Below are positions 35,029 to 43,632 of a stretch of 64,000 nucleotides of DNA, piece by piece. How positions within the stretch are numbered: position 1 is the stretch's first letter; each line of letters starts with the position of its first letter. Under the pieces are notes generated by a model, which was given only the letters and a program-made list of their open reading frames with translations, searched no databases and was not told where the DNA came from. The translations under genes and the position numbers were made by a program. Origin of the DNA: Sphingomonas abaci. Its GTDB lineage: Bacteria; Pseudomonadota; Alphaproteobacteria; Sphingomonadales; Sphingomonadaceae. Location of the stretch: assembly GCF_014199625.1 (NCBI RefSeq), contig NZ_JACHNY010000004.1, forward strand, positions 1 through 64,000. Reading direction: 5' to 3'.

Positions 35029-35526
35029 ATGGCCGATCTCGACCCCGCCCTCGCGACCCCGACCGATCTCAACCGCAACGACACCAAGACCGCCGCCGAC
35101 GCGCTCAACATCGCGCTGGCGGATTGCTATGCGCTGTACCTGAAGACCAAGAACTTTCACTGGCACGTGTCCGGCCCGCACTTCCGCGACTATCACCTGA
35201 TGCTCGACGACCAGGCGACGCAGATTCTGGGCGTGACCGACGCGATCGCCGAGCGGGTGCGCAAGACCGGCAACACCACGCTGCGCTCGATCGGCGACAT
35301 CGCCCGGCGTCAGCAGATCGCCGATAACGACAAGGATTTCGTCGCACCCGCGGACATGCTCGCCGAACTGCGCGAAGACAATCTGAAGCTGGTCGAGGCG
35401 CTGCGCGACGCGCGCGAGCGGGCCGAGGCCGCCAACGACACCGCCACCTCCAGCCTGGCCGACGACTGGATCGACCAGGCCGAGGAGCGCGCCTGGTTCC
35501 TGTTCGAGGCCAGCCGACAGTCCTGA
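35029..35526 (+). CDS. dps: DNA-protecting ferritin-like protein Dps
   Basis: The 165-residue protein has the Dps four-helix ferritin fold. [20 protein letters not shown] and [11 protein letters not shown] hold the ferroxidase-site His and Asp/Glu residues of the dimer interface, and [12 protein letters not shown] closes the domain. Dps dodecamers bind DNA, oxidise iron with peroxide and protect DNA in starvation. An OxyR or general-stress promoter is expected, but I see no clear operator. Confidence 0.92.
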   Translation: MADLDPALATPTDLNRNDTKTAADALNIALADCYALYLKTKNFHWHVSGPHFRDYHLMLDDQATQILGVTDAIAERVRKTGNTTLRSIGDIARRQQIADNDKDFVAPADMLAELREDNLKLVEALRDARERAEAANDTATSSLADDWIDQAEERAWFLFEASRQS

Positions 35527-35554
35527 GTCCCCGGCCGCAAAGGAGCGTTCCGCC

Positions 35555-35740
35555 ATGCTGAAACTGGCCGTAATCTTCCTCATCGTCGGACTGGTGCTCG
35601 GTGGGCTGGGCTTTGGCGGCATCGGCGGCGCCTTTGTCGGCATCGCCAAGATCCTGTTCTTCATCGCGGTCGCCTTGTTCGTGATCTTCCTCGTGCTGGG
35701 GCTGATCGCAGGCAAGACGGTGAAGGACGCGGTCGACTGA
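35555..35740 (+). CDS. DUF1328 small membrane protein
   Basis: The 61-residue protein is almost entirely hydrophobic, with two membrane helices ([20 protein letters not shown] and a second helix from [19 protein letters not shown]) and a short polar end. This fits DUF1328/YtjA-like stress-associated proteins. It lies 28 bases after dps with its own AAAGGAGCG ribosome site and is probably co-transcribed as a stress pair. Confidence 0.88.
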   Translation: MLKLAVIFLIVGLVLGGLGFGGIGGAFVGIAKILFFIAVALFVIFLVLGLIAGKTVKDAVD

Positions 35741-35784
35741 TCCGCCGGGCGGAGCGCGGCGTGCCTCCTGTGCGTTGAGCCGGG

Positions 35785-37359
35785 ATGCACGCCTTCGCCG
35801 CCCTGCTCGATTCGCTGATCTATACCCGCGGTCGCAACGCCAAGCTGAAGCTGATCGCCGACTACCTCCGCGCCACGCCCGATCCCGATCGCGGCTGGGC
35901 GATGGCGGCGCTGACCGGTGATCTCGACCTGAAGGGCGTGAAGCCCGCGCTGATCCGCGCGCTGATCGAGGAGCGGGTCGATCCGGTGCTGTTCCGGATG
36001 AGCCGCGACTATGTCGGCGACACCGCCGAGACGGTGGCGCTGCTCTGGCCAGCACCAGTCGTCCCCGCCGATCCCGAGCCGCTGGGCGTCGCCCAGGCGG
36101 TCGAGCGGCTGCGCCACCTGTCCCGCGCCGACGCACCGGCGGCGCTGGCCGCGATGCTCGACCGGCTGGACAGCGAGGAACGCTTCGCCTTGCTCAAGAT
36201 GGCGACCGGCGGCTTGCGGATCGGCGTGTCGGCCCGGCTCGCCAAGACCGCGCTGGCCCAGGCCTTCGCGCTCGATGTCGACCGGGTCGAGGAGCTGTGG
36301 CACGGCCTCCAGCCGCCCTATGACGCGCTGTTCGACTGGATCGAGGGGCGCGGAGCCGAGCCGACCGCCGCCGACACGCCCGTCTTCCGCCCCTTCATGC
36401 TCGCGCACGGGCTGGAGGATGCGCGCGTCGACCTCGCCGACTATGCCGCCGAGTGGAAATGGGACGGCATCCGCGTCCAGATCGTCCATGTCGCCGGGCA
36501 GACGCGGCTGTACAGCCGCACCGGCGACGACGTGACCGGCAGCTTTCCCGATGTCGCCGCCGCCTTCGCGACGCCGGGCGTCGTCGACGGCGAGCTGATG
36601 GTGAAGGGCGAGGCGCAGGGTGGCGAGGCGGCGAGCTTCAACGCGCTCCAGCAGCGGCTCGGCCGCAAGACCGTGTCGGCGCGGATGCTGGCGGATTATC
36701 CCGCTTTCGTCCGCCTCTACGACATATTGTTCGACGGCACCGAAGATGTGCGCGACCTGCCCTGGACCGAGCGGCGCGCGCGGCTGGAGGCGTTCGTGCC
36801 GCGCCTCGACCCAGAGCGGTTCGACCTGTCGCAACTGATCGAGGCGGAGGATTTCACCGCGCTGGAGGCGATCCGCGCCGGCGCGCGCGACGCGGCGATC
36901 GAGGGGGTCATGCTCAAGCGCCGCGACTCGGCCTATCTGGGTGGGCGCCGCGCCGGGCTGTGGTACAAGTGGAAGCGTGACCCGCTGACCGCCGATTGTG
37001 TGATGATGTACGCGCAGCGCGGCAATGGCCGGCGCTCCTCCTATTATAGCGACTATACCTTCGGCTGCTGGACCGAAGAGGGCGAACTGGCCCCGGTCGG
37101 CAAGGCCTATTCGGGCATCACCGACGAGGAATTGCGGATGCTCGACAGCTTCGTGCGCAAGCATACCGTCCACCGGTTCGGACCCGTACGCGAAGTGGAG
37201 AAGACGCTGGTGCTGGAGATCGCCTTCGATTCGATCCACGCCTCCACCCGGCACAAGTCGGGCGTGGCGATGCGCTTCCCCCGCATCGCCCGCATCCGCC
37301 TCGACAAGCCCGCGGAAGAAGCGGATCGACTGGCGACGCTGCAGCGGCTGGTGACGTGA
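35785..37359 (+). CDS. ligB: Ligase-associated ATP-dependent DNA ligase
   Basis: The 524-residue ligase has an N-terminal DNA-binding region (1-200). The adenylation domain contains the catalytic K225 in EWKWDGIRV (motif I), the DGELM block (motif III type) near 271 and a VMLKRRDSAYLGGR block (motif IV/V region). An OB-fold end has LGRK- and WYKWKRDP-type segments. This family seals nicks in the Lhr/PdeM/Exo repair set, where loss raises cisplatin sensitivity in other bacteria. In this window it is apart from pdeM (31.4 kb) and exo (47.9 kb). Confidence 0.9.
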   Translation: MHAFAALLDSLIYTRGRNAKLKLIADYLRATPDPDRGWAMAALTGDLDLKGVKPALIRALIEERVDPVLFRMSRDYVGDTAETVALLWPAPVVPADPEPLGVAQAVERLRHLSRADAPAALAAMLDRLDSEERFALLKMATGGLRIGVSARLAKTALAQAFALDVDRVEELWHGLQPPYDALFDWIEGRGAEPTAADTPVFRPFMLAHGLEDARVDLADYAAEWKWDGIRVQIVHVAGQTRLYSRTGDDVTGSFPDVAAAFATPGVVDGELMVKGEAQGGEAASFNALQQRLGRKTVSARMLADYPAFVRLYDILFDGTEDVRDLPWTERRARLEAFVPRLDPERFDLSQLIEAEDFTALEAIRAGARDAAIEGVMLKRRDSAYLGGRRAGLWYKWKRDPLTADCVMMYAQRGNGRRSSYYSDYTFGCWTEEGELAPVGKAYSGITDEELRMLDSFVRKHTVHRFGPVREVEKTLVLEIAFDSIHASTRHKSGVAMRFPRIARIRLDKPAEEADRLATLQRLVT

Positions 37360-37507
37360 GGGGGTCGGGGCGGCGGGCGCCGGCTTGCCCCTTCTGGCTA
37401 TTCCGACGGACGTCGCCGCCGGGAACGACTGGTCATCGCCGCGCCAAACCCGACCGCCAGTTCACGGAATGGTGATAAACCGGGAGTGCGAGCCTTGCAC
37501 AGCCGGC

Positions 37508-38104
37508 TCAAACGATCACGCCGAACTCCATGCTAATCGGCTCGATCATGGAGAGGAAGTGGTCGCAGTCCGCATTACCGGCCCAAGCGGTGCAGATCGC
37601 CTGGGCACGATCCCGGTCACTGGCAAAGGCCAGATCGACGAACGTGTCATCCCGTAGCTTCACGAGATGCTGCCGCCGCCACCCTGGCTGATGCCGCAGA
37701 TGATGGGACACCATCGCCTCATAGGCGGCTCGCATCGACCGTTCCTCGACACCGGGCTTCAGTCTGAAGCGACCAAGCTCGATACCGCTATCTGCCACGA
37801 CCGGCTGTGGGTCGATGGATGTGGCGATGTAGCGAGCCATGCTCGCAACCGACGCAACCGAGCCGCGAAAATCGGCGAATTCGGCGGCGTTCCCGACCAA
37901 TTGCGCTGCGACGCGGGCGCTGAGATGATCGGCCCAGGTGACCAGATCGACTCGCTCGTTCGCATCGTCCACGCCTTGGAAGGGCGTCCAGGCGATGAAG
38001 CCGGGTTGCCGGGCGAGCAGCGCCCTCGCATCGTCGCGAACCATGTCTGCCTGACCGGCATCCTTGGTCCTGTAGGTGACGATCTCATAGCATATTGTGG
38101 TCAT
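37508..38104 (-). CDS. Dimeric alpha-beta barrel (ABM/NIPSNAP-like) protein under WYL control
   Basis: The 198-residue protein begins MTTICYEIVTYRTKDAGQAD and has two ferredoxin-like halves. The first has PGFIAWTPFQGVDDANERVD; the second starts GIELGRFRLKPGVEERSMRA and ends FLSMIEPISMEFGVIV. The repeats match the dimeric alpha-beta barrel fold used by antibiotic-biosynthesis-type monooxygenases and relatives. The substrate is unknown. It is divergent from a WYL/DeoR-type regulator across an 86-base gap with a palindromic site, which points to inducible expression. Confidence 0.65.
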   Translation of the reverse strand: MTTICYEIVTYRTKDAGQADMVRDDARALLARQPGFIAWTPFQGVDDANERVDLVTWADHLSARVAAQLVGNAAEFADFRGSVASVASMARYIATSIDPQPVVADSGIELGRFRLKPGVEERSMRAAYEAMVSHHLRHQPGWRRQHLVKLRDDTFVDLAFASDRDRAQAICTAWAGNADCDHFLSMIEPISMEFGVIV

Positions 38105-38111
38105 GGCGCTT

Positions 38112-38171
38112 CCTGACGGTGACGTTCGTGAGACCGCGAGATACAGCATGCCCCTGACAGTTTCCGTCAGG
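38112..38171. promoter_or_regulatory. Candidate operator for the WYL regulator
   Basis: CCTGAC at 38153-38158 and GTCAGG at 38166-38171 form an inverted repeat with a seven-base centre. A third half-site, CCTGACGG, lies at 38112-38119. The sites fill the gap between the divergent genes. TGAC/GTCA dyads are typical targets of YafY-like regulators as I recall them, so autoregulation is likely but unproven. Confidence 0.5.
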
Positions 38172-38190
38172 ATGGATCGACGGCCCACCC

Positions 38191-38868
38191 ATGCGCTCGT
38201 TACGGCTTCTCGCGCTCCTCGATCACCTGCGCGGTCGGTCAGCCCCGATCTCGGCCGATGCGCTTGCCGAGAGGCTCGGCGTATCGGCGCGGACAATCTA
38301 TCGCGACATGGTGACGTTGCAGGTCATGGGCGCACCCGTTCGCGGGGAACCCGGCCTGGGATACCAGCTCGAACACGGCTATTTCCTACCGCCTTTGCAC
38401 CTGGATCACGACGAGATGGATGCGGTCATGCTGGGAATGCGCCTGATCGCAGCGCGGAGCGATGAGCCGCTGGCCGCCGCCGCGCGGCGCGCCTCCGCGA
38501 AGTTCGCCGCATCGATGAAGCCTGATCGGCAAGCGGCCTATTCGAACCTGCCGTTGCGCGCAGTGTCGAGGCAGACATCGGAAAGCGAAGGTGCCAAGAC
38601 CCATCTGACCGTGTTGCGCGATGCCATACGCCGACGCCTGATCCTGCGTATCACCTATACGGACCTTGCAGACAACGAGAGCGAGCGGATCGTCCAGCCG
38701 CTTGGGCTGACCCTGTTCGACTCAGCCTGGCTCCTTACGGGTTGGTGCAAAGCCCGAACTGCTTTCCGCAATTTTCGGGTTGATCGGATTGGCACCATTT
38801 GCGTCGATGGTGCGACCTTCCGCCACGAAAAGGGACAGCGCTTCGAGGACTATTTAAAGACGCTGTGA
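38191..38868 (+). CDS. YafY-type HTH/WYL transcriptional regulator
   Basis: The 225-residue protein starts with a winged helix of the HTH_11 type (ADALAERLGVSARTIYRDMV, about 22-41). A WYL ligand-sensing domain follows, with ILRITYTDLADNESERIVQP and LFDSAWLLTGWCKARTAFRN in the usual places (W in AWLL). It should bind the palindrome upstream and control the divergent enzyme gene. The ligand of this subgroup is unknown. Confidence 0.85.
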   Translation: MRSLRLLALLDHLRGRSAPISADALAERLGVSARTIYRDMVTLQVMGAPVRGEPGLGYQLEHGYFLPPLHLDHDEMDAVMLGMRLIAARSDEPLAAAARRASAKFAASMKPDRQAAYSNLPLRAVSRQTSESEGAKTHLTVLRDAIRRRLILRITYTDLADNESERIVQPLGLTLFDSAWLLTGWCKARTAFRNFRVDRIGTICVDGATFRHEKGQRFEDYLKTL

Positions 38869-39044
38869 TGTCCGACCCCGTATGGACGATCTTCGCAGAA
38901 ATGACGCCACGGCGAGAAGACAGGAGGAGAATTGCCTGCGGACGTCCCTAGGCTTCGCCTTACCAGATGCTCCTTCCCGAAACGGGCGATTGTGCATGGC
39001 GAACGAGGCAGGTGGATGCGGCATGCAAGCCCCGCCTCCTCGAC

Positions 39045-40013
39045 CTATCCCTTCACCAGCCCACGCCACGGCAGGTCCGGCCCGACCGGCACGATGCCGC
39101 ACGGGTTCAGGTCGCGGTGGCTGGCATAATAATGCGTCTTGATGTGGTCGAGATGCACCGTCTCGGCGATCGCCGGGTCGCTCAGCATCCGCTCCAGATA
39201 CGCCTCCAGCGCCGGATAGTCGGCGATGCGGCGGATGTTGCACTTGAAATGGCCGACATAGACCGGATCGAACCGGACCAGCGTGGTGAACAGACGGATG
39301 TCCGCCTCGGTCATCATATCGCCGACCAGCCAATCCTGCGTCGCGAGCAGCGCCTCCAACCGGTCGAGCGTCTCGAACAGCGGCCGCACCGCGTCTTCAT
39401 AGGCGGCTTGCGTGGTGGCGAAGCCGGCCTTGTAGACGCCGTTGTTCACCCGGTCATAGACGTCGGCATTGATCGCATCGATCGCCGCGCGCCGTTCCAC
39501 GGGATAGAAATTGCCCGGCGTCGCGCCCAGTCCGTCCCAGGCCCGGGTCAACATCCGGATGATCTCCGAACTTTCGTTGCTGACGATCGTCTCGCGCTCG
39601 CGGTCCCATAGCACCGGCACCGTGACCTTGCCCGAATAGCCGTCCCGCGCCCGCGCGTAGAGCTGCCATAGGAAGTCCGCGCCGTGCAGGGGGTCGCCGG
39701 TGCCGCCGTGTCCGGTTTCGAACGTCCAGCCCTGCTCCAGCATCACCGGATCGACCACGGAGACGCCGATCATGTCCTCCAACCCCTTCAGCGCGCGGAC
39801 GATCAGCGTGCGGTGCGCCCAGGGACAGGCAAGGCTGACATAGAGGTGGTAACGGCCTTTCGCCGCTGGCCAGCCCCTCTGCCCGTCCGGCCCCGGCCCG
39901 CCGTCCGCCGTCACCCAGTCGCGAAAACCGGCATCCTGCCGCTGGAATGCGCCGTCGGCGCTGTCGTCCGTCACCTTGCCGGCGTGCCAGCGCCCGTCGA
40001 TCATCCTGCCCAT
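39045..40013 (-). CDS. yqjG: Glutathionyl-hydroquinone reductase (GST Xi class, YqjG-like)
   Basis: The 322-residue protein has the class signatures. YHLYVSLACPWAHRTLIVRA holds the active-site Cys of CPWAHR, near residue 64. VPVLWDRERETIVSNESSEI is the glutathione-binding block. TEADIRLFTTLVRFDPVYVG and HFKCNIRRIADYP lie in the helical domain. It reduces glutathionylated hydroquinones. Length and motif order match E. coli YqjG. No regulator lies beside it. Confidence 0.9.
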   Translation of the reverse strand: MGRMIDGRWHAGKVTDDSADGAFQRQDAGFRDWVTADGGPGPDGQRGWPAAKGRYHLYVSLACPWAHRTLIVRALKGLEDMIGVSVVDPVMLEQGWTFETGHGGTGDPLHGADFLWQLYARARDGYSGKVTVPVLWDRERETIVSNESSEIIRMLTRAWDGLGATPGNFYPVERRAAIDAINADVYDRVNNGVYKAGFATTQAAYEDAVRPLFETLDRLEALLATQDWLVGDMMTEADIRLFTTLVRFDPVYVGHFKCNIRRIADYPALEAYLERMLSDPAIAETVHLDHIKTHYYASHRDLNPCGIVPVGPDLPWRGLVKG

Positions 40014-40056
40014 GCGGCGCTCCCGTTCGATCCGGTCGGACTACGCGCGGGGCCGG

Positions 40057-40854
40057 TCAGGGTTTCAGCCTGATCTCGAACAGCGTCGGCCACAGCTTGC
40101 CGGTCACGAACAGCCGGCGCGTCGCCGGGTCATAGGCGATGCCGTTCGCTACCCCTTCCGGATCGGCGACCGAAACCTGCGCCACGACGGGGCGCAGGTC
40201 GATCACCTGCGTCACCTTGCCCGAGCGCGGATCGATGCGGACCAGATAGGGGGTGTGCCAGATATTGGCGAGGATCGCGCCGTCGACCCATTCCAGCTCG
40301 TTGATCTGGTCGAGCGGCCGGCCGTTCAGCGTGACCGCGATCCGCCGCCGCTCCTTCAGCGTCTGGGGATCGAGCACGTGCAGCGTCGCGGTGCCGTCCG
40401 ACTGGATCAGCGCGGAGCCGTCGCTGGTCAGTCCCCAGCCCTCGCCGGTCGTATAGCGTCCCTTGCCGAGCGGTTTCAGCGTCCGCGCGTCCCAGCGATA
40501 GGCGACGCCGTCATGCCAGGTCAGGCTGACCAGCGTCCGCCCCCAGGCGGCGAGTCCCTCGCCGAACTGCGCCGGGTCGATCTGCGCGCGCCGCGCGACC
40601 TTGCCGGTGGCCAGGTCGACGCGCCGGACTTCCGATTCGCCCTCGCGCCCGACGCTCTCGTAGAGCGCGCCGTCGTGCCAGATCAGCCCTTCGGTGAAGG
40701 CGCCGCGATCATGCGGGTAGCGGCGCACCACCTCGACCTGCACGAGCGGGGCGCGGGTCGGGGCGGGTGCGGTGGCGGCCGCCTGGGGCGCGGCGGCGAT
40801 CAGGGCGAGCGGGGCGAGGATGAGGGCCATGGCCCCCATTTTAGGCGAGGACAT
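40057..40854 (-). CDS. Secreted glutaminyl-peptide cyclotransferase (beta-propeller type)
   Basis: The 265-residue protein, counted from the ATG at 40854, has a signal peptide (ALILAPLALIAAAPQAAA). A five-bladed propeller domain follows, with the family blocks HDRGAFTEGLIWHDGALYES, GEGWGLTSDGSALIQSDGT and INELEWVDGAILANIWHTPY. The end is GIAYDPATRRLFVTGKLWP. It turns N-terminal Gln into pyroglutamate on exported peptides. An in-frame upstream TTG is less likely as the start. Confidence 0.88.
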   Translation of the reverse strand: MSSPKMGAMALILAPLALIAAAPQAAATAPAPTRAPLVQVEVVRRYPHDRGAFTEGLIWHDGALYESVGREGESEVRRVDLATGKVARRAQIDPAQFGEGLAAWGRTLVSLTWHDGVAYRWDARTLKPLGKGRYTTGEGWGLTSDGSALIQSDGTATLHVLDPQTLKERRRIAVTLNGRPLDQINELEWVDGAILANIWHTPYLVRIDPRSGKVTQVIDLRPVVAQVSVADPEGVANGIAYDPATRRLFVTGKLWPTLFEIRLKP

Positions 40855-40905
40855 GGCCAAGGGCCATGGGGACTTGATACGCGGCGTGGCGGAACGACGT
40901 CGCGT

Positions 40906-41748
40906 TTAGGATGGCGGCGGGATTTGCCGGAGAATCCGCATCACGACTATCCGACCGTCCTCCAACGCCATGTCGACGGTCCATTCCCCGCCAGCGAACA
41001 TGGTGGCAAGCGCGCGGGGGACGCCCTGCGAGTTCACGCGCTCCGCAGGTTCGATCAAACCACGATAGCTCAGCGAATTCGGCTGGATATAAGCGATTGC
41101 GTCGAGCGGCAGCTTCGCAAGTGCGACCCGGCCGCTGGTGATCGCCGTCATCTCCTCCTTGCTCGGCCGCAGGTCGGGATCCTTGTTGTTGCGTGCGAAG
41201 TCACGCGCCATCAGGGCGGACTGATCGTCGATCGACACTTGCAGCGGGAGGCGGCGATGCGACTTCGCCCGAGCTTGGAGTGCAACCAGTTGGCGGATCA
41301 GTGCAAATGATTGCGGCGCGTCCGTTTCGCTGACAGAGAAATAAGGCTTTTGCTCGGTGGCGCATTCGGTCGAGTTCCGGTTTTCGGCAAGCCGACTATA
41401 GGTCCGCTCCGTCGTCACGCTGACCGGTGGGGAAAGTGGCGCCATTCCCCCTTTGAAGACCGACGGCGCCAACAACACATGAGCGACCACTCGCTCGCAG
41501 AACCCCGCCTCTTGGCTGGCTTCACCCGCCATGACCAAGGTGATGGGCATTTGATAGAGGGCACCCGGCGGCGGCGGCGGCATGGGCGCCCGAAGTCCGA
41601 CGTCAGCCGCCACGACCACGGGATGTCCTGGCGCCAGCAACGCGTCGCCCAATTGGGCCGGCGTCATTGCCCTGGACTCGGCAAATGTCATGGCCGGTGG
41701 GTCGGTACGCAGAGCGATCGCGGCGGCCATGATCCATAAGAGCGGCAT
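40906..41748 (-). CDS. Hypothetical secreted protein
   Basis: The 280-residue product starts with a short hydrophobic leader (MPLLWIMAAAIALRTDPPAM) that may be a signal peptide. A Pro-rich stretch (APMPPPPPGALYQMP) follows near residue 55. The remaining sequence is mixed alpha/beta with two Cys (CERVVAH, STECATE). No family is recognised, and no catalytic motif is evident. The AT content is somewhat higher than in its neighbours, which may point to lateral origin. Confidence 0.6.
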   Translation of the reverse strand: MPLLWIMAAAIALRTDPPAMTFAESRAMTPAQLGDALLAPGHPVVVAADVGLRAPMPPPPPGALYQMPITLVMAGEASQEAGFCERVVAHVLLAPSVFKGGMAPLSPPVSVTTERTYSRLAENRNSTECATEQKPYFSVSETDAPQSFALIRQLVALQARAKSHRRLPLQVSIDDQSALMARDFARNNKDPDLRPSKEEMTAITSGRVALAKLPLDAIAYIQPNSLSYRGLIEPAERVNSQGVPRALATMFAGGEWTVDMALEDGRIVVMRILRQIPPPS

Positions 41749-41824
41749 GATCCCCCCTCGCCGATAAGCCCTGGGGATTGTGACGTCATCTTGGCAGCGT
41801 CATGGTCACCTGCCCCAACGCACA

Positions 41825-41856
41825 ACGGCCCGCCCGGTCGAAACCGGACGGGCCGT
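41825..41856 (-). terminator. Terminator hairpin of the cold-shock gene
   Basis: ACGGCCCGCCCGGT (41825-41838) pairs with ACCGGACGGGCCGT (41843-41856) with one mismatch around a four-base loop. It lies 33 bases downstream of the stop of the minus-strand cold-shock gene. No long T run follows. Confidence 0.55.
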
Positions 41857-41888
41857 CGCGATGCTCCACCCTGGTCGGGTGGGGCGGA

Positions 41889-42752
41889 TCAGCTGCCCTG
41901 CTGCAGGTTGACGGCGGCGTACTTGCCGCGACGGTCCACTTCGAGCTCGAACTGCAGGCGATCACCCTCGTTCAGCGAGCTCATGCCCGCACGCTCGACC
42001 GCCGAGATGTGGACGAACGCGTCCGGCTGGCCGTCGTCGCGCTGGATGAAGCCGAAGCCCTTCATGGCGTTGAAGAACTTGACGGTGCCCGTCGCCTTCT
42101 CGCCGGTCAGCTGGCGCTGCGGCGCGCCACCGAAGCCGCCGCCACGATCGTTGCCACCCGCACGCGGGCCACGGTCGCCGAAGCCACCCTCGCGCGGCTC
42201 GCGCGGAGCACGCTCGGTCACCGGCATCGGCTCGCCGTCGATCTTCAGCTCGGTCGCCGAGATGCGGCCGCCGCGATCGACCAGCGTGAAGCCGAGCGGC
42301 TGACCCTCGGCCAGGGCGCTCAGGCCGGCCTGCTCGACCGCCGAGATGTGGACGAACACGTCCTCGCCGCCGTCGTCACGGACCACGAAGCCGAAGCCCT
42401 TCTGCGCGTTGAAGAACTTGACCACGCCGGTGCCCTCGCCGACGACCTGCGGGGGCATGCCGCGGCCGCCGCCGAAGCCGCCGCCACCACCGCCGCCACG
42501 GAAGCCGCCACCGCCGCCGCCGCCGAAGCCGCCGCGGTCGCCACCGAAGCCGCCGCCGCCACGACCGCCGCCGAAGCCGCCGCCACCGCCGCCGAACCGG
42601 TCACCGCCGCCGAAGCCGCCGCCACCGAAACCACCGCCGAAGTCGCCACCGCCGAAGCCGCCGCCGCCGAAATTGTCATCGCCGCCGAAGCCATCGCGCT
42701 TGTCGCGCCCACGTCCGCCACGATTGCCGCGGCCACCTTTATCGAAACCCAT
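41889..42752 (-). CDS. Double cold-shock-domain protein with long Gly/Phe-rich N-terminal tail
   Basis: The 287-residue protein has three parts. Residues 1-98 are almost only Gly with Phe, Arg and Asp (GGGF, GGGGFGGD repeats). Cold-shock domain 1 (about 107-171) has RNP1 KGFGFVVRDD and RNP2 DVFVHISAV. A second Gly/Arg linker (about 185-210) precedes cold-shock domain 2 (about 221-285; KGFGFIQRDD and DAFVHISAV). Single cold-shock proteins bind RNA or single-stranded DNA and act as RNA chaperones. The Gly/Phe/Arg-rich tail resembles low-complexity tails of eukaryotic RNA-binding proteins. ATG at 42752 is chosen because the Gly-rich tail starts there. Confidence 0.9.
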   Translation of the reverse strand: MGFDKGGRGNRGGRGRDKRDGFGGDDNFGGGGFGGGDFGGGFGGGGFGGGDRFGGGGGGFGGGRGGGGFGGDRGGFGGGGGGGFRGGGGGGGFGGGRGMPPQVVGEGTGVVKFFNAQKGFGFVVRDDGGEDVFVHISAVEQAGLSALAEGQPLGFTLVDRGGRISATELKIDGEPMPVTERAPREPREGGFGDRGPRAGGNDRGGGFGGAPQRQLTGEKATGTVKFFNAMKGFGFIQRDDGQPDAFVHISAVERAGMSSLNEGDRLQFELEVDRRGKYAAVNLQQGS

Positions 42753-43002
42753 AAGCCCTGTTCGTCTTCCCGGTTCGCCCGTCACTGCATCCTCAAGAAC
42801 CCGAGCGCCGGACGAGGTGCCGAGGTCTTCAAGGCGCGAAATAGTTTGCGCCTACTCTTGCGCATAGCCGATTCCATCAAGCCCTGCGAATGAAATTTTC
42901 ACCACGGTGCGTCTTCGGCGGCGAAGAGGGGCGTGGCTGCGACGGGTCGCCGCGCGCCCAGCGCGCTTGAGCGGGCGCGCGCCAGCGGCTACGGCCCTGG
43001 GG
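42753..43002. other. Gap between cold-shock gene and RNase D gene
   Basis: These 250 bases must hold the promoter and leader of the cold-shock gene (minus strand) and the promoter of the RNase D gene. An AT-richer stretch at 42836-42905 is the likely promoter area. No small gene is supported. A long structured leader would fit cold-shock mRNA, but none stands out by eye. Confidence 0.35.
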
Positions 43003-43623
43003 ATGACCGTGCATTTTCATGAAGAGGACATCCCCGCCGGCCTGTTCGCCGGGGCGTCCAGCATCGCAGTCGATACCGAGACGATGGGCCTGATCACGCC
43101 GCGCGACCGGTTGTGCGTGGTGCAACTGTCCGATGGCGGCGCGGACGAGCATCTCGTCCGATTCGCGCCCGACAGCGACTATGCCGCGCCCAATCTCAAG
43201 GCGCTGTTGGCCGATCGCGCGATCACCAAACTCTATCATTACGGCCGGTTCGACATCGCCGCGATCCAGCATTATCTCGGCGTGGTCGCGGCCCCCGCCT
43301 GGGACACCAAGATCGCGTCGCGGCTGATCCGCACCTATACCGACCGGCACGGCCTGAAGGAACTGGTGCGCGAGCTGCTGGGCCAGGACCTGTCCAAGGC
43401 GCAGCAATCGTCCGACTGGGGCGGCCCCGACCTGTCCGACGCGCAGAAGGAATATGCCGCGTCCGACGTGCGCTACCTGCACCGGCTGCGCGCGGAGCTG
43501 GAGCGGCGGCTGGCGCGCGAGGGCCGCACCGCGATCGCCCAGGCCTGTTTCGACTTCCTGCCCAGCCGCGCCGCGCTCGACCTGGCGGGCTGGCCCGAAC
43601 AGGACATCTTCGCCCATGCGTGA
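43003..43623 (+). CDS. RNase D-like 3'-5' exonuclease (catalytic domain only)
   Basis: The 206-residue protein has the DEDDy exonuclease motifs: Exo I SIAVDTETMGL, Exo II KLYHYGRFDIAAI and Exo III EYAASDVRYLHRL. There is no HRDC domain, so it is shorter than E. coli RNase D (375 residues), as usual for this alphaproteobacterial type. It should trim 3' ends of stable RNA. It stands ten bases upstream of lptC, in an arrangement common in this group. Confidence 0.9.
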   Translation: MTVHFHEEDIPAGLFAGASSIAVDTETMGLITPRDRLCVVQLSDGGADEHLVRFAPDSDYAAPNLKALLADRAITKLYHYGRFDIAAIQHYLGVVAAPAWDTKIASRLIRTYTDRHGLKELVRELLGQDLSKAQQSSDWGGPDLSDAQKEYAASDVRYLHRLRAELERRLAREGRTAIAQACFDFLPSRAALDLAGWPEQDIFAHA

Positions 43624-43632
43624 GGCCGCCTG

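Noticed and set aside
42346..42867. Proline-rich frame opposite the cold-shock gene
   Set aside because: Poly-Pro and Lys-Pro-Pro runs are the mirror image of the Gly-rich codons on the other strand.
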